Below are positions 8,448-17,256 of a stretch of DNA of 64,000 nucleotides, piece by piece. The position numbers and the translations under genes are program-made. The notes beneath the pieces were generated by a model that was not told the DNA's origin, did not search any database, and saw nothing but the letters and a program-made list of their open reading frames with translations. Position 1 is the stretch's first letter. Each line of letters begins with the position of its first letter. Source of the stretch: VRUE01 sp035557635 (GTDB lineage Bacteria > Actinomycetota > Thermoleophilia > Solirubrobacterales > 70-9); contig DATMDR010000061.1 of assembly GCA_035557635.1 (NCBI GenBank), positions 48,403-112,402 on the forward strand. Direction: 5' to 3'.

Positions 8448-11400
8448 CTAGCGGCTCACTGGTAGAACTGGCGTTTCTTCCAGCTGAGCCCTTACTCGAT
8501 TAAGTAGATCCTTGAGGCTTGGACTTCGGTGTGGCTGTGCCGCCGTGGGCGGTGGATTCGGTGGAGGCGGCGACATCGTTGGGCCGTTGCCAGTAATGCA
8601 GCTGAAACCACACACGGCAAGGTCCCACAGATTACAGAAATCAGCAAAGCATGAACCAAGTGAAACGATACCTTTACTCGCAGCGAGGCAGTGCTGAATC
8701 TTTGTGTACTTCATCGCTACGTTGCGTGCAGTGCAATGCCTTCTAATGCAAGTCCTGAGACACTGCACAATGCCTTCCCTCGGCCTAGTCGAGCATCCCG
8801 TTAGATCGAGCTGGTTTAGCGGATCTTGGTTCGCATAATCATATGAATTGGCCGAACCGCCCAAGACCCGATCAAGCGATGTAAAGCGACCCATCGCTGG
8901 AACATAGGTTCGAACGCCCATTTGAACTATCCCCGAAGCAAACTCCGTCCGTCGCTGATGACTCCCGAGCCAACCATATCTTTTGGCTTCGCCTTTCGGT
9001 TTGCCGAACTCGTCGGACTCAAAGGTTGCTAGCAGTTTGGTGGCTTCTGGATCGAGGCTAGCCGTCGCAACGATGTCGCCATGCATGTTTGCCAACTGAA
9101 GAATCGTGCCCTGAGCGCTATCGTGCAGTGCCACCAGTTCTCCCCCAATTCCACTGATGGTGCGCGACCAGTTTGACCCCTGATCGATCCAAACTGGAGC
9201 GTCGGTACTGTTGGCGTAGTGATATATTTCGGTACCCGATTTGGTGCCTGTTTGGACCCGTTGACGCTGTCGCAGGGATGCGTCGAGGTCGTAGGTGTTG
9301 GTGATTCCGTCCTGGGTCTGGCTGCGGATCAGGTCGCTGCTGTAGTAGGTCGAGGTCAGCGTTCCCCCGCCTGAAAAGGCTTTGGGGAGCGTCGTGATCC
9401 TGCCGAAGTCGTCGTAGGCGATTTCAGTGCCGAGCAGGCGGTCTCCGGTGTCGTATTTGTATTCTTGGACGTTGCCTTTCGAGCTGATGTCGCAGGCGCC
9501 TTCAATGCCAGGTTCCCGCGTGATGAGAGCGGTGCGATTGGAGTTGGCATCGTAGTTGTAGGTGCGGGTCGTACACGAGCCGCCCTGCGGAGTGTCCTTG
9601 ACCAGAGTGAGGCGACCTGCTTTGTCATAGGAATATTGCTGAGAAGACAAGGCCGAGGTTTGACTGAGCCACTGCCCATGAATCGACCTCTCAACCTCGA
9701 AGTCGAGCCATGTACATTCGGAGACGCAATTCGTCGTCTTCTCGTAGGCTAGGTGGACGGACGCACCAGTCTCGTCGTAAGTGGTGGTTGCCGTGAGGCC
9801 GTTCGGGAAGTCCCGTTCGACCAAGTTGCCGTCGGCGTCATAGGTCGCGGTGAAGGTTCCTGCTGCGGAATCGTTCAGCTGCACGAGCAGGCCCGAGGTC
9901 GGGTCATAGGTGCGGGTCTGCACGCCCTTGCCATCGCTGGATATCACCGGGCGACTGAGCAAGTCATAGCCGGTGCTCGAGAGATTGCCGTCGGCGTCTT
10001 CGTAGCTGATCGGTCGCCCGAGCGTGTCGTAGACGGTCCTCGTCGCCTGGCGGTCGTAGCTGCTGGAGAGAACCCACTTCTGGATCCGGTCGTTGCCGGC
10101 GTCTGAGACCCAGACGTTGCCTGCTGAATCAGCCGCGAGCCCTGATGGCCAGGTCAGGCTGAACTGGCCCTGGCCTGAGCCTGGCGCGCCGAACTTGGCG
10201 ACGTATTTCCCCTCGGTGTCGAACTGCTGGACGCGACCGTTGCTCGCATCTAGGACCCAGACATTGCCTTTGGAGACCTCGACCGCATCCGGATTGATGA
10301 ATTTGCCGTCGGTGTTGCCGTTGGAGCCGAACTGGAAAAGGAATTTGCCGGTCGCAGAGAAAACGCTGACGCGGTGTTTGGTCCAATCGGCGACCCAGAC
10401 CTTGCCCTCGCCAACGTCAAGGCCAGCGGACTCGCCGAACTGGCCTTCGCCGGAGCCGGAGGAACCGACTGCTTTGATGAAGTTGCCTTCGGCGTCGAAC
10501 TCCTGCACGCGGCCGCTGTAGTCGCTGACCCAGAGCTCACCCTGGGCGTCGATCCCGATGCTCCTCGGCCCGTAGCCCGAGAATTTGCCATCGGTCGAGC
10601 CTAGGGAGCCGAATTCGTCTAGGTATTCTCCTTTGGTGTTGAACTTCTGGACACGGTGATTGCCCCTGTCGGCGACCCAGAGATCGCCGTTGGCATCGAT
10701 CGCGATGTCCATCGGGTCACTGAGTTTGCCTTTGGCAGTCCCCAGGCCGCCGAACTCGAAGACGTAGTTCCCTGAGGAGTCGAGCTTCTGGACCCGGTTG
10801 TTGAGCCGGTCGACCACCCAGAGGTTGCCCTGGCCGTCGAAGGCGCTGCCGGCGGGATGGTTGAATTCTTTTTTGCCGGTGCCCGAGGAGCCGTAGGTGG
10901 CCGAGTAGTCGATGCTGGTTTTGCATTCGCTTTCGCAGACGAAGCGCTGGGTGGTCGGGCGGCCGGTGGCGGAGCCGTAGAGAGTCTCCGTCGTCGGGAC
11001 CGCGACCCCGCCGCCTAGGCGTTTGACCATCAGCGTCCGACCCGCTTCGTCGTAGGTCGTGATCGTCTTACGGGTCTTGGCGGGATCAGAGGTACCGCCG
11101 GGGCTTTCGATCACTTCGGTTGGCTGACCAAGAGGGGAATAGGAGGCGTAATACGTCACTAGGAGGTCGGGTTGGCCTGCTGTTCCCGGTTGAGCCGCAG
11201 GCTTGACTTCGCAAGGCAGGCCCGTAAACGCCGGTTTGGCATAGCACCGCGCTGGCCCCAGTGGATCATGGCCGTAGTAGACAGTCCGAGTCGATCGTGC
11301 ATCCCCGCCGTTGGGATTTGCAGGCAACCGTCTTTCGATTGGCAATCGACTCGTGTTGAAGGGGAGATACTCGATATGAGTTCGTAGTTTGAGTCCTTCC

Positions 11401-14400
11401 GGCTCAACTATTGTGTCGATTGGCAGACGCAGGGTCCAGTTGTATTTCGTTTCCTTGACACGCTGATCTGCGTCTTTTCCTTCGCCTTTAACGCTTGCGC
11501 CAATGGTTTCCCGGGTTGGCAGATGATACTGAGGCGTCCCGGCAGGAGGAGGCGGTGCATTTTCGTCATCGTCATAGTTAATAGTGCGATGCCTTCGCGC
11601 CGGAACGACGGCGCCTGATTCCTCCAGGCGAGTAAGGTGCAACGGCCCCCATTCCTCGCGCAACTCGATGCCATCCGCAGAGAAGAGACGTTTAGTGTCG
11701 AGTTCTTCTGAGCGCGTGACCGATTTAGGGCCTTCCGCTAGGGCGCGTAGGCGGTTTTGAGGGCTGAGTTCACGTACGGTATTACCGTATTCGTCTGTTT
11801 CTGCTGTGGTAATTGATGGCCCCGAAGTTCCAGCGCCGGTTTCCGTGGCGGTATTGACCAGCAGACCTTCAGCATCCATGTAAAAGACGGTCGCGCGGGA
11901 GAAGCTACTGGGCGGATTTGCCGGAACCTGATCGGGCGGAAACACGGCAGTTGCATCGACAGGAATGTCTTTCTGTCCCCATTTCGCGATGTCGGCAGCG
12001 CCCATTTCGTAGGGCGCACCGCTGCCGCTGATCGGTACCCCGTAGACGACGGTTGTCTGCGCGATGGATGGACTGCTGAGGAGGCTCGGTCGTTTGACGC
12101 TCACCAGGCGGCCATTTGCTTTCTCGCCGTCGTGGGAGCCGTATTCAAACGTCCACGGCTCCTCCCCCGGCGGCGTGATCGATTTGAGCTGCCCTGCTGC
12201 CTCGTAGGAGTAGGTCTCTTTAAGCGTTGGCGAGATCCGAGGGTCCCAAGCTTCGATGAGCCTGCCTTCTGAGTTGTATTTGTAGTTGGCTACCTGCCAG
12301 CTTTTCATCGCTGGGGTCGCACCGCTGCCAACAGCGGCGTGATATGTGATGGAGGCGAGGCGATCCCCGTAAGCTGCGGGGGCCCCCCAATTCGTCGCCG
12401 GTGCGTATTGGAACGTAAGCGTGCGACATCCAGGCATTACCGGGGCTTCTTTTTCCGTACATTCGTACGTCGAAGGCCCGATCACCATGATTAGCCGCCG
12501 GTTGCTGCCTTCGATTTTGTAAACCATCCGCGTATTGTTGGCGCCGCTCCCTGTTTGAGAGACAGAGACTGGCAGATATTCAGTGCCACCGGAACTGTTT
12601 TCAAAGATCGTGCGGTTGCCATCGGGGTCAGTGAGAAAGAACTGATTTTCTTTCTTAGTCAGAAGCCAGCCGGACGCTTCGGGCGGGGAAATATAGCCGC
12701 CAGATCCATTTTGTTCGAATGCGTACTCGTCGCCGTTGAGATGGGTTAGCACAACATAGTTTTCAAGTCCTTCTATTTTTTCTTCTTCCGATACCACAAT
12801 TTCACGCGCATGTCGCCATTCAGCCCCTCCTGCCGCTTCGACTGGAATGCCAGATTTCCAGCCACGGCCTAGCAGCCCGGTATCCGATGTTCCGGGATCG
12901 CGTGAGTTGTGAGTGCGAGAAAATTCCAGCGCAGTCTCAAAAACAGGAATTGAAATATCCGTCCTGCTAATGGAAAAATTTCCAGTAAGTAGATTGACAG
13001 AACCTGGGCCAACTGAGGCTGCGGCATCCTGCGTACCACCCAAGTCGCGGTCAACTTTAGCTTCGACGGGAACGGTGTAGCCGGCAGCTGCGCCAGCACC
13101 ATCCAATATCGCTCTGACCTGGATCGGGCCGCCAACTTTTTCAAGCGAGCTAGTTACGTGCGCCGCATCAAAGAAAAGCGGTGGGGTTTTCTGGCTAGCA
13201 ACAACGGGAAGTGGCCATTTTTTGAGTTCTTCTCCCTGTGAATCCCGAACCAGACTAATCGGAACCGTTTGGAAGGGGCCTGTTTTCCCCTCCCTAAACT
13301 GATAGGTGACACCTGTCACGCCTGTTTCGGTCCAAGCAGCTTGGAGCTTGAGACGTCGCGCGGTCTGAGTCCCATCAGTTGGAGAAGTGACTTTGCTGGA
13401 GCTAGGAGCTTTGTCGTAATAGATAACTTCCATGCGGGGCCGCTTGCTGGTGTCGACCGCAGCACTGGAATCGAAAGTCAGCGAGCGTTCTTTGCAAGCC
13501 GGCGAGCATTCGAGTTTCGTATCGTCGAGGAGCTTCAGCATCAAGCCCTGGTTGGGGAATAGAAGGCCGTTAACCCAGTTATCGACTAGGCTCGTCAGCC
13601 CAGGCCCGGAGAATTCCCACCAGCCCGCCTGGCCGCCGCGATCTTTGGTCAGTATCTGCGCGCCTTCGGAGGTGTAGTCGCCGCCGATCAGAGTCCACTT
13701 GAAGAGACTGCTGTACCTGTTCCAAATCAACGTACTTTCCCAATTCTTTGTTGCCCGGCGGAGCTCGACTCCTTCCGTGTTGACGGCTGTAGCCGGCGCA
13801 TGGACTTTGACCGCCGCCGCCATTATGTAGGGCTTTTTGCCGACGCCGTTGAGCGCGCTTAGATCGAACTTCAAGAGAGAGCGTGCCCATTCGTTGACGC
13901 CACTTGCCTGACGGTAGCGGGCATATAGTGCTTTTTGCCCGCCTGGACCACAGAGGCCCCAACCGTTTTTCCCTTCGAACTGTCCGGGGGGTACCCCGGG
14001 CGTTTTCGTGCCGCCAAAAGTGCAGTCGAGACTCGGGCTGTTGAGTTCGAGTGGGGGGTCGAGATGGATCGGCCAAGTCAGGTCTTCGCGCTTGAACCAG
14101 TCACCGTCGGCGTCGACCGTCAGTTCCCAGCTCTGCTCATCTACAGGCTGGAGTTCGTAATAGACGTCACGCGACACGCTCGGCTCGGGCGAGCTGTCGA
14201 GCAGCACTGGCGCTGGAATCGTGGCGAGCGACCGGTCGCTTGTGTCCCGGAACTCGATCGATCCGTCCTCGAGGAGCTTCGGGCTCAGGCCTTCCGACAT
14301 CTCCAGGGCGAAGCGAAAGACGCGCGGCTCGGAGGGATCGGCGAGAACGATGTCCTCCTTGAACCCGTTGGCGAGGCTCGTCAGCTCGAACCGGGTGCCG

Positions 14401-14891
14401 CCGTCGGCGGTTTCGTAGCTCGCAGTGGCGCCTCGTACGTCTGCTGGTCTTGAAGGAGAATCCAGGAGGCGGGTCGCTATCCATCCGCCGCCGAAGCTGA
14501 GATGAACCGGCCCCTCTCCCATTCGTTCCGGCAAGGTGAGGTCGAAGGCATTGGGGCCATTGGTGAGGCCGGTGCCGTCGGATTGCTCTGCGAGGTCTTC
14601 GCCGATCGGCTTCCAGTCGCCCTCGGCATCTCGATAGTGGATCGGGCTCTCGTAGAGGACGGTCCGAAGGGCTCCGCTGGAAAGGCGGAAGGTCTCTGAG
14701 GTCGCAGTGCGTCTTGCGTCCAGCTCGACGCCGGTTTCTGACTCAGGCGGAGCCTCAAGCCGTTGCGAACTGCTCTCTTCTGGCTCTGCGATCACCTGTC
14801 CCGCTGACAGCGCACACAGCAGGATTGCCAATAGAACCGCCCAGCTCCCACGTCTTACCCCTCGCAGATTCTTCACTCCCCCACCTTTCAA
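8448..14891 (-). CDS. Giant secreted RHS/YD-repeat protein with internal NHL repeats
   Basis: 2147 aa. A signal peptide (basic start, then AVLLAILLCALSAGQVIA) directs export. An N-terminal region of about 600 residues includes a DNRLRE-like segment (RYRQASGVNEWARSLLKFDL). Next come a DUF6531-like RHS start (GPGSVNLLTGNFSISRTDI) and YD repeats. Six NHL repeats (pattern GNLWVVDRLNNRVQK) are inserted in the middle, followed by more YD repeats. The conserved RHS core end is GRFTSLDRVLGGSANSYDYA. After the core the roughly 120-residue tip is cysteine-rich, ends in a proline-rich stretch, and matches no toxin family I know. The shell should encapsulate the tip as in polymorphic toxins. Its composition is lower in GC than the chromosome. 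Confidence 0.88.
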   Translation of the reverse strand: MKGGGVKNLRGVRRGSWAVLLAILLCALSAGQVIAEPEESSSQRLEAPPESETGVELDARRTATSETFRLSSGALRTVLYESPIHYRDAEGDWKPIGEDLAEQSDGTGLTNGPNAFDLTLPERMGEGPVHLSFGGGWIATRLLDSPSRPADVRGATASYETADGGTRFELTSLANGFKEDIVLADPSEPRVFRFALEMSEGLSPKLLEDGSIEFRDTSDRSLATIPAPVLLDSSPEPSVSRDVYYELQPVDEQSWELTVDADGDWFKREDLTWPIHLDPPLELNSPSLDCTFGGTKTPGVPPGQFEGKNGWGLCGPGGQKALYARYRQASGVNEWARSLLKFDLSALNGVGKKPYIMAAAVKVHAPATAVNTEGVELRRATKNWESTLIWNRYSSLFKWTLIGGDYTSEGAQILTKDRGGQAGWWEFSGPGLTSLVDNWVNGLLFPNQGLMLKLLDDTKLECSPACKERSLTFDSSAAVDTSKRPRMEVIYYDKAPSSSKVTSPTDGTQTARRLKLQAAWTETGVTGVTYQFREGKTGPFQTVPISLVRDSQGEELKKWPLPVVASQKTPPLFFDAAHVTSSLEKVGGPIQVRAILDGAGAAAGYTVPVEAKVDRDLGGTQDAAASVGPGSVNLLTGNFSISRTDISIPVFETALEFSRTHNSRDPGTSDTGLLGRGWKSGIPVEAAGGAEWRHAREIVVSEEEKIEGLENYVVLTHLNGDEYAFEQNGSGGYISPPEASGWLLTKKENQFFLTDPDGNRTIFENSSGGTEYLPVSVSQTGSGANNTRMVYKIEGSNRRLIMVIGPSTYECTEKEAPVMPGCRTLTFQYAPATNWGAPAAYGDRLASITYHAAVGSGATPAMKSWQVANYKYNSEGRLIEAWDPRISPTLKETYSYEAAGQLKSITPPGEEPWTFEYGSHDGEKANGRLVSVKRPSLLSSPSIAQTTVVYGVPISGSGAPYEMGAADIAKWGQKDIPVDATAVFPPDQVPANPPSSFSRATVFYMDAEGLLVNTATETGAGTSGPSITTAETDEYGNTVRELSPQNRLRALAEGPKSVTRSEELDTKRLFSADGIELREEWGPLHLTRLEESGAVVPARRHRTINYDDDENAPPPPAGTPQYHLPTRETIGASVKGEGKDADQRVKETKYNWTLRLPIDTIVEPEGLKLRTHIEYLPFNTSRLPIERRLPANPNGGDARSTRTVYYGHDPLGPARCYAKPAFTGLPCEVKPAAQPGTAGQPDLLVTYYASYSPLGQPTEVIESPGGTSDPAKTRKTITTYDEAGRTLMVKRLGGGVAVPTTETLYGSATGRPTTQRFVCESECKTSIDYSATYGSSGTGKKEFNHPAGSAFDGQGNLWVVDRLNNRVQKLDSSGNYVFEFGGLGTAKGKLSDPMDIAIDANGDLWVADRGNHRVQKFNTKGEYLDEFGSLGSTDGKFSGYGPRSIGIDAQGELWVSDYSGRVQEFDAEGNFIKAVGSSGSGEGQFGESAGLDVGEGKVWVADWTKHRVSVFSATGKFLFQFGSNGNTDGKFINPDAVEVSKGNVWVLDASNGRVQQFDTEGKYVAKFGAPGSGQGQFSLTWPSGLAADSAGNVWVSDAGNDRIQKWVLSSSYDRQATRTVYDTLGRPISYEDADGNLSSTGYDLLSRPVISSDGKGVQTRTYDPTSGLLVQLNDSAAGTFTATYDADGNLVERDFPNGLTATTTYDETGASVHLAYEKTTNCVSECTWLDFEVERSIHGQWLSQTSALSSQQYSYDKAGRLTLVKDTPQGGSCTTRTYNYDANSNRTALITREPGIEGACDISSKGNVQEYKYDTGDRLLGTEIAYDDFGRITTLPKAFSGGGTLTSTYYSSDLIRSQTQDGITNTYDLDASLRQRQRVQTGTKSGTEIYHYANSTDAPVWIDQGSNWSRTISGIGGELVALHDSAQGTILQLANMHGDIVATASLDPEATKLLATFESDEFGKPKGEAKRYGWLGSHQRRTEFASGIVQMGVRTYVPAMGRFTSLDRVLGGSANSYDYANQDPLNQLDLTGCSTRPREGIVQCLRTCIRRHCTARNVAMKYTKIQHCLAASKGIVSLGSCFADFCNLWDLAVCGFSCITGNGPTMSPPPPNPPPTAAQPHRSPSLKDLLNRVRAQLEETPVLPVSR

Positions 14892-14905
14892 GAAATGGCT
14901 GATGC

Positions 14906-15214
14906 CTAGTTACTTAGGCCTGACAGAGCAGAAGCTGTGAAGAAACAGAGTTTCTCCCCGGCTCCACGGATTGGACGAACCTCAACCACCTCTAGGACAC
15001 CTTGATCGCACAGAGTCTTCAGGTGATAAGAGATGGCTGAGCTGGTGACCTTTTCATCTAGGACCTGCTCCAGCTGGATAGCTGACACCGGCTGTCCAAT
15101 CCTTGTGATGGCTTCGAGCACTGCCAGCTTGGTTGGGCTGATCGCATGAGCCGTGAGCGCACTCCAATCCAAGCGGTTGCTCTGGCTGTGGTGACTGGTC
15201 ACGTTTGGAGACAT
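14906..15214 (-). CDS. ArsR-like winged-helix regulator
   Basis: 102 aa with a central winged helix: SPTKLAVLEAITRIGQPVSAIQLEQV, then a recognition helix around VTSSAISYHLKTLCDQGVLE and a wing ending in a short Phe-rich tail. No metal-binding cysteine motif typical of ArsR/SmtB sensors is visible. It lies 14 bases upstream of the RHS start codon on the same strand, so it is probably in the RHS operon and may control it. Confidence 0.75.
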   Translation of the reverse strand: MSPNVTSHHSQSNRLDWSALTAHAISPTKLAVLEAITRIGQPVSAIQLEQVLDEKVTSSAISYHLKTLCDQGVLEVVEVRPIRGAGEKLCFFTASALSGLSN

Positions 15215-15401
15215 AGATCGAGTTGACTGTGCCTCCGACGCGGGTGGTGCTGACGATATCCACCCGCATCGGAGACTTGAGAGCAGAACCGCTGCCCATT
15301 TTGGGGCTGGTCAAACGGTTATCTGATCCTTAGTGATGGAAACTTTCACACCGAAGCGACCCTGTCAATCGTCACTTTTTAAGTGCGCGAAATATGTTCG
15401 C

Positions 15402-16049
15402 TCAGTCTTCTATAGACGGTGCATAATTACGTTCCGGTCGGCCTTGTCGACATCTTGAGAAAGCCGTTGCAGTGACAATAGTTGTCGTGCCGGCCTCGCC
15501 AGATTCGCACATTCGAGTGGCCGCCCTGCCCTTTATGTCCGCCAATCGCTCATACGAGGCAGCAAGCTCATCGGCTACTTCGCGCCTTCCTTCAGCATCT
15601 AGATTCAAGGCGTCCCAGAGAAGCCACAGATCCTCATCGGACTCCATTTTGCCGGCACGATAAGAGGCAAGCGTCTCGGTGAGAATCGACTGGATGGTGA
15701 CACCGATTATGTCGTGGCGTTCCTCCATAGTCATGGCTTGGTATGCCTCATCGGTGATGTAGGGCAGGATGACGGTCCTATAGAAGCGCTCGGTTACGTT
15801 GCCCCTTGCCACCGTCCCCGCATCTTCGATGCAGCCGGACTCGAAGAGTTCGCGGACATGGTGGCCGACGAGCTTCACGTCCTCGTCCATGATCTTGGCG
15901 AGTTCGCTACTGCTGCGCTTACCCTCAGCGAGGATCGACAGCACCTCGTTCCTAACCGGGTGTCCAAGCGCCCAGGCCACGGCCTCGTCCATCTTCTTCC
16001 GTTTGCGCTCGGCTGGCGGCTTCCGAGTTGCTGCCAGTTTCTCTGCCAA
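15402..16049 (-). CDS. Winged-helix (HTH_20-type) transcriptional regulator
   Basis: 215 aa. A basic N-terminus is followed by a winged helix (ALGHPVRNEVLSILAEG, SSSELAKIMDEDVKLVGHHVRELFESGCIE) and an alpha-helical C-terminal domain of about 110 residues, probably for dimerisation or ligand sensing (MTMEERHDIIGVTIQSIL). Similar two-domain regulators are common next to RHS genes in soil actinobacteria. It lies about 190 bases upstream of the smaller regulator, same strand. The last 30 residues are poorly conserved in character, so the C-terminus may be eroded. Confidence 0.75.
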   Translation of the reverse strand: MAEKLAATRKPPAERKRKKMDEAVAWALGHPVRNEVLSILAEGKRSSSELAKIMDEDVKLVGHHVRELFESGCIEDAGTVARGNVTERFYRTVILPYITDEAYQAMTMEERHDIIGVTIQSILTETLASYRAGKMESDEDLWLLWDALNLDAEGRREVADELAASYERLADIKGRAATRMCESGEAGTTTIVTATAFSRCRQGRPERNYAPSIED

Positions 16050-16170
16050 GGCTGACCCTCCAGTCGAAGTTCTTTGGCTACTCGATAGTGCCTGAGCTTA
16101 TGGCTTTTCGGAGCCAGTTTTTCTGCTGCGCTCACGAAAATCACGACGCTCAAAATTTTCTTCACCATTC

Positions 16171-16286
16171 CCCTCCCGCCCCGGCAAGAGGCCGGGAGCT
16201 GACGAGCGGGAGGGAGGTGAGCAGAAATGAAGATCGCCCAGGTCGGGTCAGTGGTGCCGTTGTTGCAGGTCATCAAGAACCGCTAG
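16171..16286 (+). other. Stacked hairpin covering a strong ribosome site and a 19-codon micro-ORF
   Basis: In the gap 16050-16392 a plus-strand ORF at 16227-16286 encodes MKIAQVGSVVPLLQVIKNR. A strong GGAGGTGA site lies 7 bases upstream. CCCTCCCGC (16171-16179) pairs with GCGGGAGGG (16206-16214), and an inner CCGGC/GCCGG stem (16181-16185/16191-16195) stacks on it; the outer arm overlaps the ribosome site. MKIAQV is a common first strand of GT4 glycosyltransferases, so this may be the stub of a lost gene or a leader peptide. The rest of the gap shows nothing recognisable. Confidence 0.4.
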
Positions 16287-16392
16287 GCACCCGTAGAGGG
16301 CCGGTCTCCGGCTGCTCGCACAGGGAAGGGGGCCGGCCCAATTCTCAACGCAGCAGGTCGCTCGTCGCGACCTTCATAGCTCTTGCGAGCCC

Positions 16393-17184
16393 CTATCCAG
16401 TCTTATGGCTGGCGATGTAGATCGCCTTTGTATGGATCGCTTCGTCAAGCGGCTGCGTTGGCACGCCGTCATAGTCATGGCCGAAGATCTCGAGGATTTC
16501 CAAACCGACGCTCCGAAGCGCGGCCAGGACCTCTGCCTCGGGAAAGTGCCGCTGGCGGTGCAGGTGCGCTCTGGCGCTGCCACTGGTGTCGCCCTCGATC
16601 GCGAGGTGCGCTTCGCAGATTGACCCCGGCTCCACATCGGGGGAAGACCGGCCAGTCCAGACCATTCGCAACCCGCCCTCTTCGACGACGTGCCGCTCGG
16701 CGAAGGCGGTCCGGTAGATGTGATGGGCGTTGAGATCAAAGACCAGCAACCCACCGGGGGCGAGGTTGTCCCGCATCCCGGCTAGGGCGGCTGTCAGTTC
16801 ATCGGTGCTGAGCAGGTAGTTGATCGCATCGTCGAGCGCCCAGACGAGATCGAATGCGCCGAAGCGGGGTAGCTCACGCATGTCGGCAACCTCCAGCCGC
16901 ACAGCCTCGCCAACCTTCTCGCGGGCGAGCCGCAGCATCACCGCCGACAGGTCGCAGCCGATTACCTCCCAGCCGCGATCGAGCATCGGAATGAAGCTCC
17001 TGCCGGTGCCACAGCCGACGTCGAGCAAGCGGTTCCCGGCGAGGCCACAGCGCTCTAGATGGGGTAGTAGATCGCTCAGCCACCCATCGAAATCGTTGTT
17101 TGCCGTGAAGTCGTCGTAGATCGGCGCCATCGCGTCGTAGGCGACCTCGGCATGCCTCTCCTGCATCGGGCCCGGACGACTCAT
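16393..17184 (-). CDS. Class I SAM-dependent methyltransferase
   Basis: 263 aa with a Rossmann-type methyltransferase core: motif I LLDVGCGTGRSFIPML, an acidic loop after WEVIGCDLSAVML, motif IV FDLVWALDDAINYL and the post-core strand GGLLVFDLNAHHIY. N-terminal AYDAMAPIYDDF is typical of small-molecule methyltransferases of the UbiE/Methyltransf_25 group. Substrate unknown. It sits downstream of the relaxase on the same strand, separated by about 70 AT-richer bases, and is probably cargo. Confidence 0.85.
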   Translation of the reverse strand: MSRPGPMQERHAEVAYDAMAPIYDDFTANNDFDGWLSDLLPHLERCGLAGNRLLDVGCGTGRSFIPMLDRGWEVIGCDLSAVMLRLAREKVGEAVRLEVADMRELPRFGAFDLVWALDDAINYLLSTDELTAALAGMRDNLAPGGLLVFDLNAHHIYRTAFAERHVVEEGGLRMVWTGRSSPDVEPGSICEAHLAIEGDTSGSARAHLHRQRHFPEAEVLAALRSVGLEILEIFGHDYDGVPTQPLDEAIHTKAIYIASHKTG

Positions 17185-17256
17185 CCGCAGCTACCCGCCA
17201 TAGCTCCAATACTTTAGAGATATTTATCAATAAGGAAGACTTAGCCGGGCGCACGG

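Noticed and set aside
10093..10604. Tandem repeats at DNA level that could suggest a CRISPR-like or satellite array
   Set aside because: The periodicity is about 140 bases and coincides with NHL protein repeats of the RHS gene; there are no constant repeats with unique spacers. No CRISPR array was seen anywhere in the window.
15875..16276. 133-codon minus-strand ORF overlapping the 215-aa regulator
   Set aside because: Its second half is a frame-shifted shadow of the regulator and the first part has no recognisable features beyond a short hydrophobic start.
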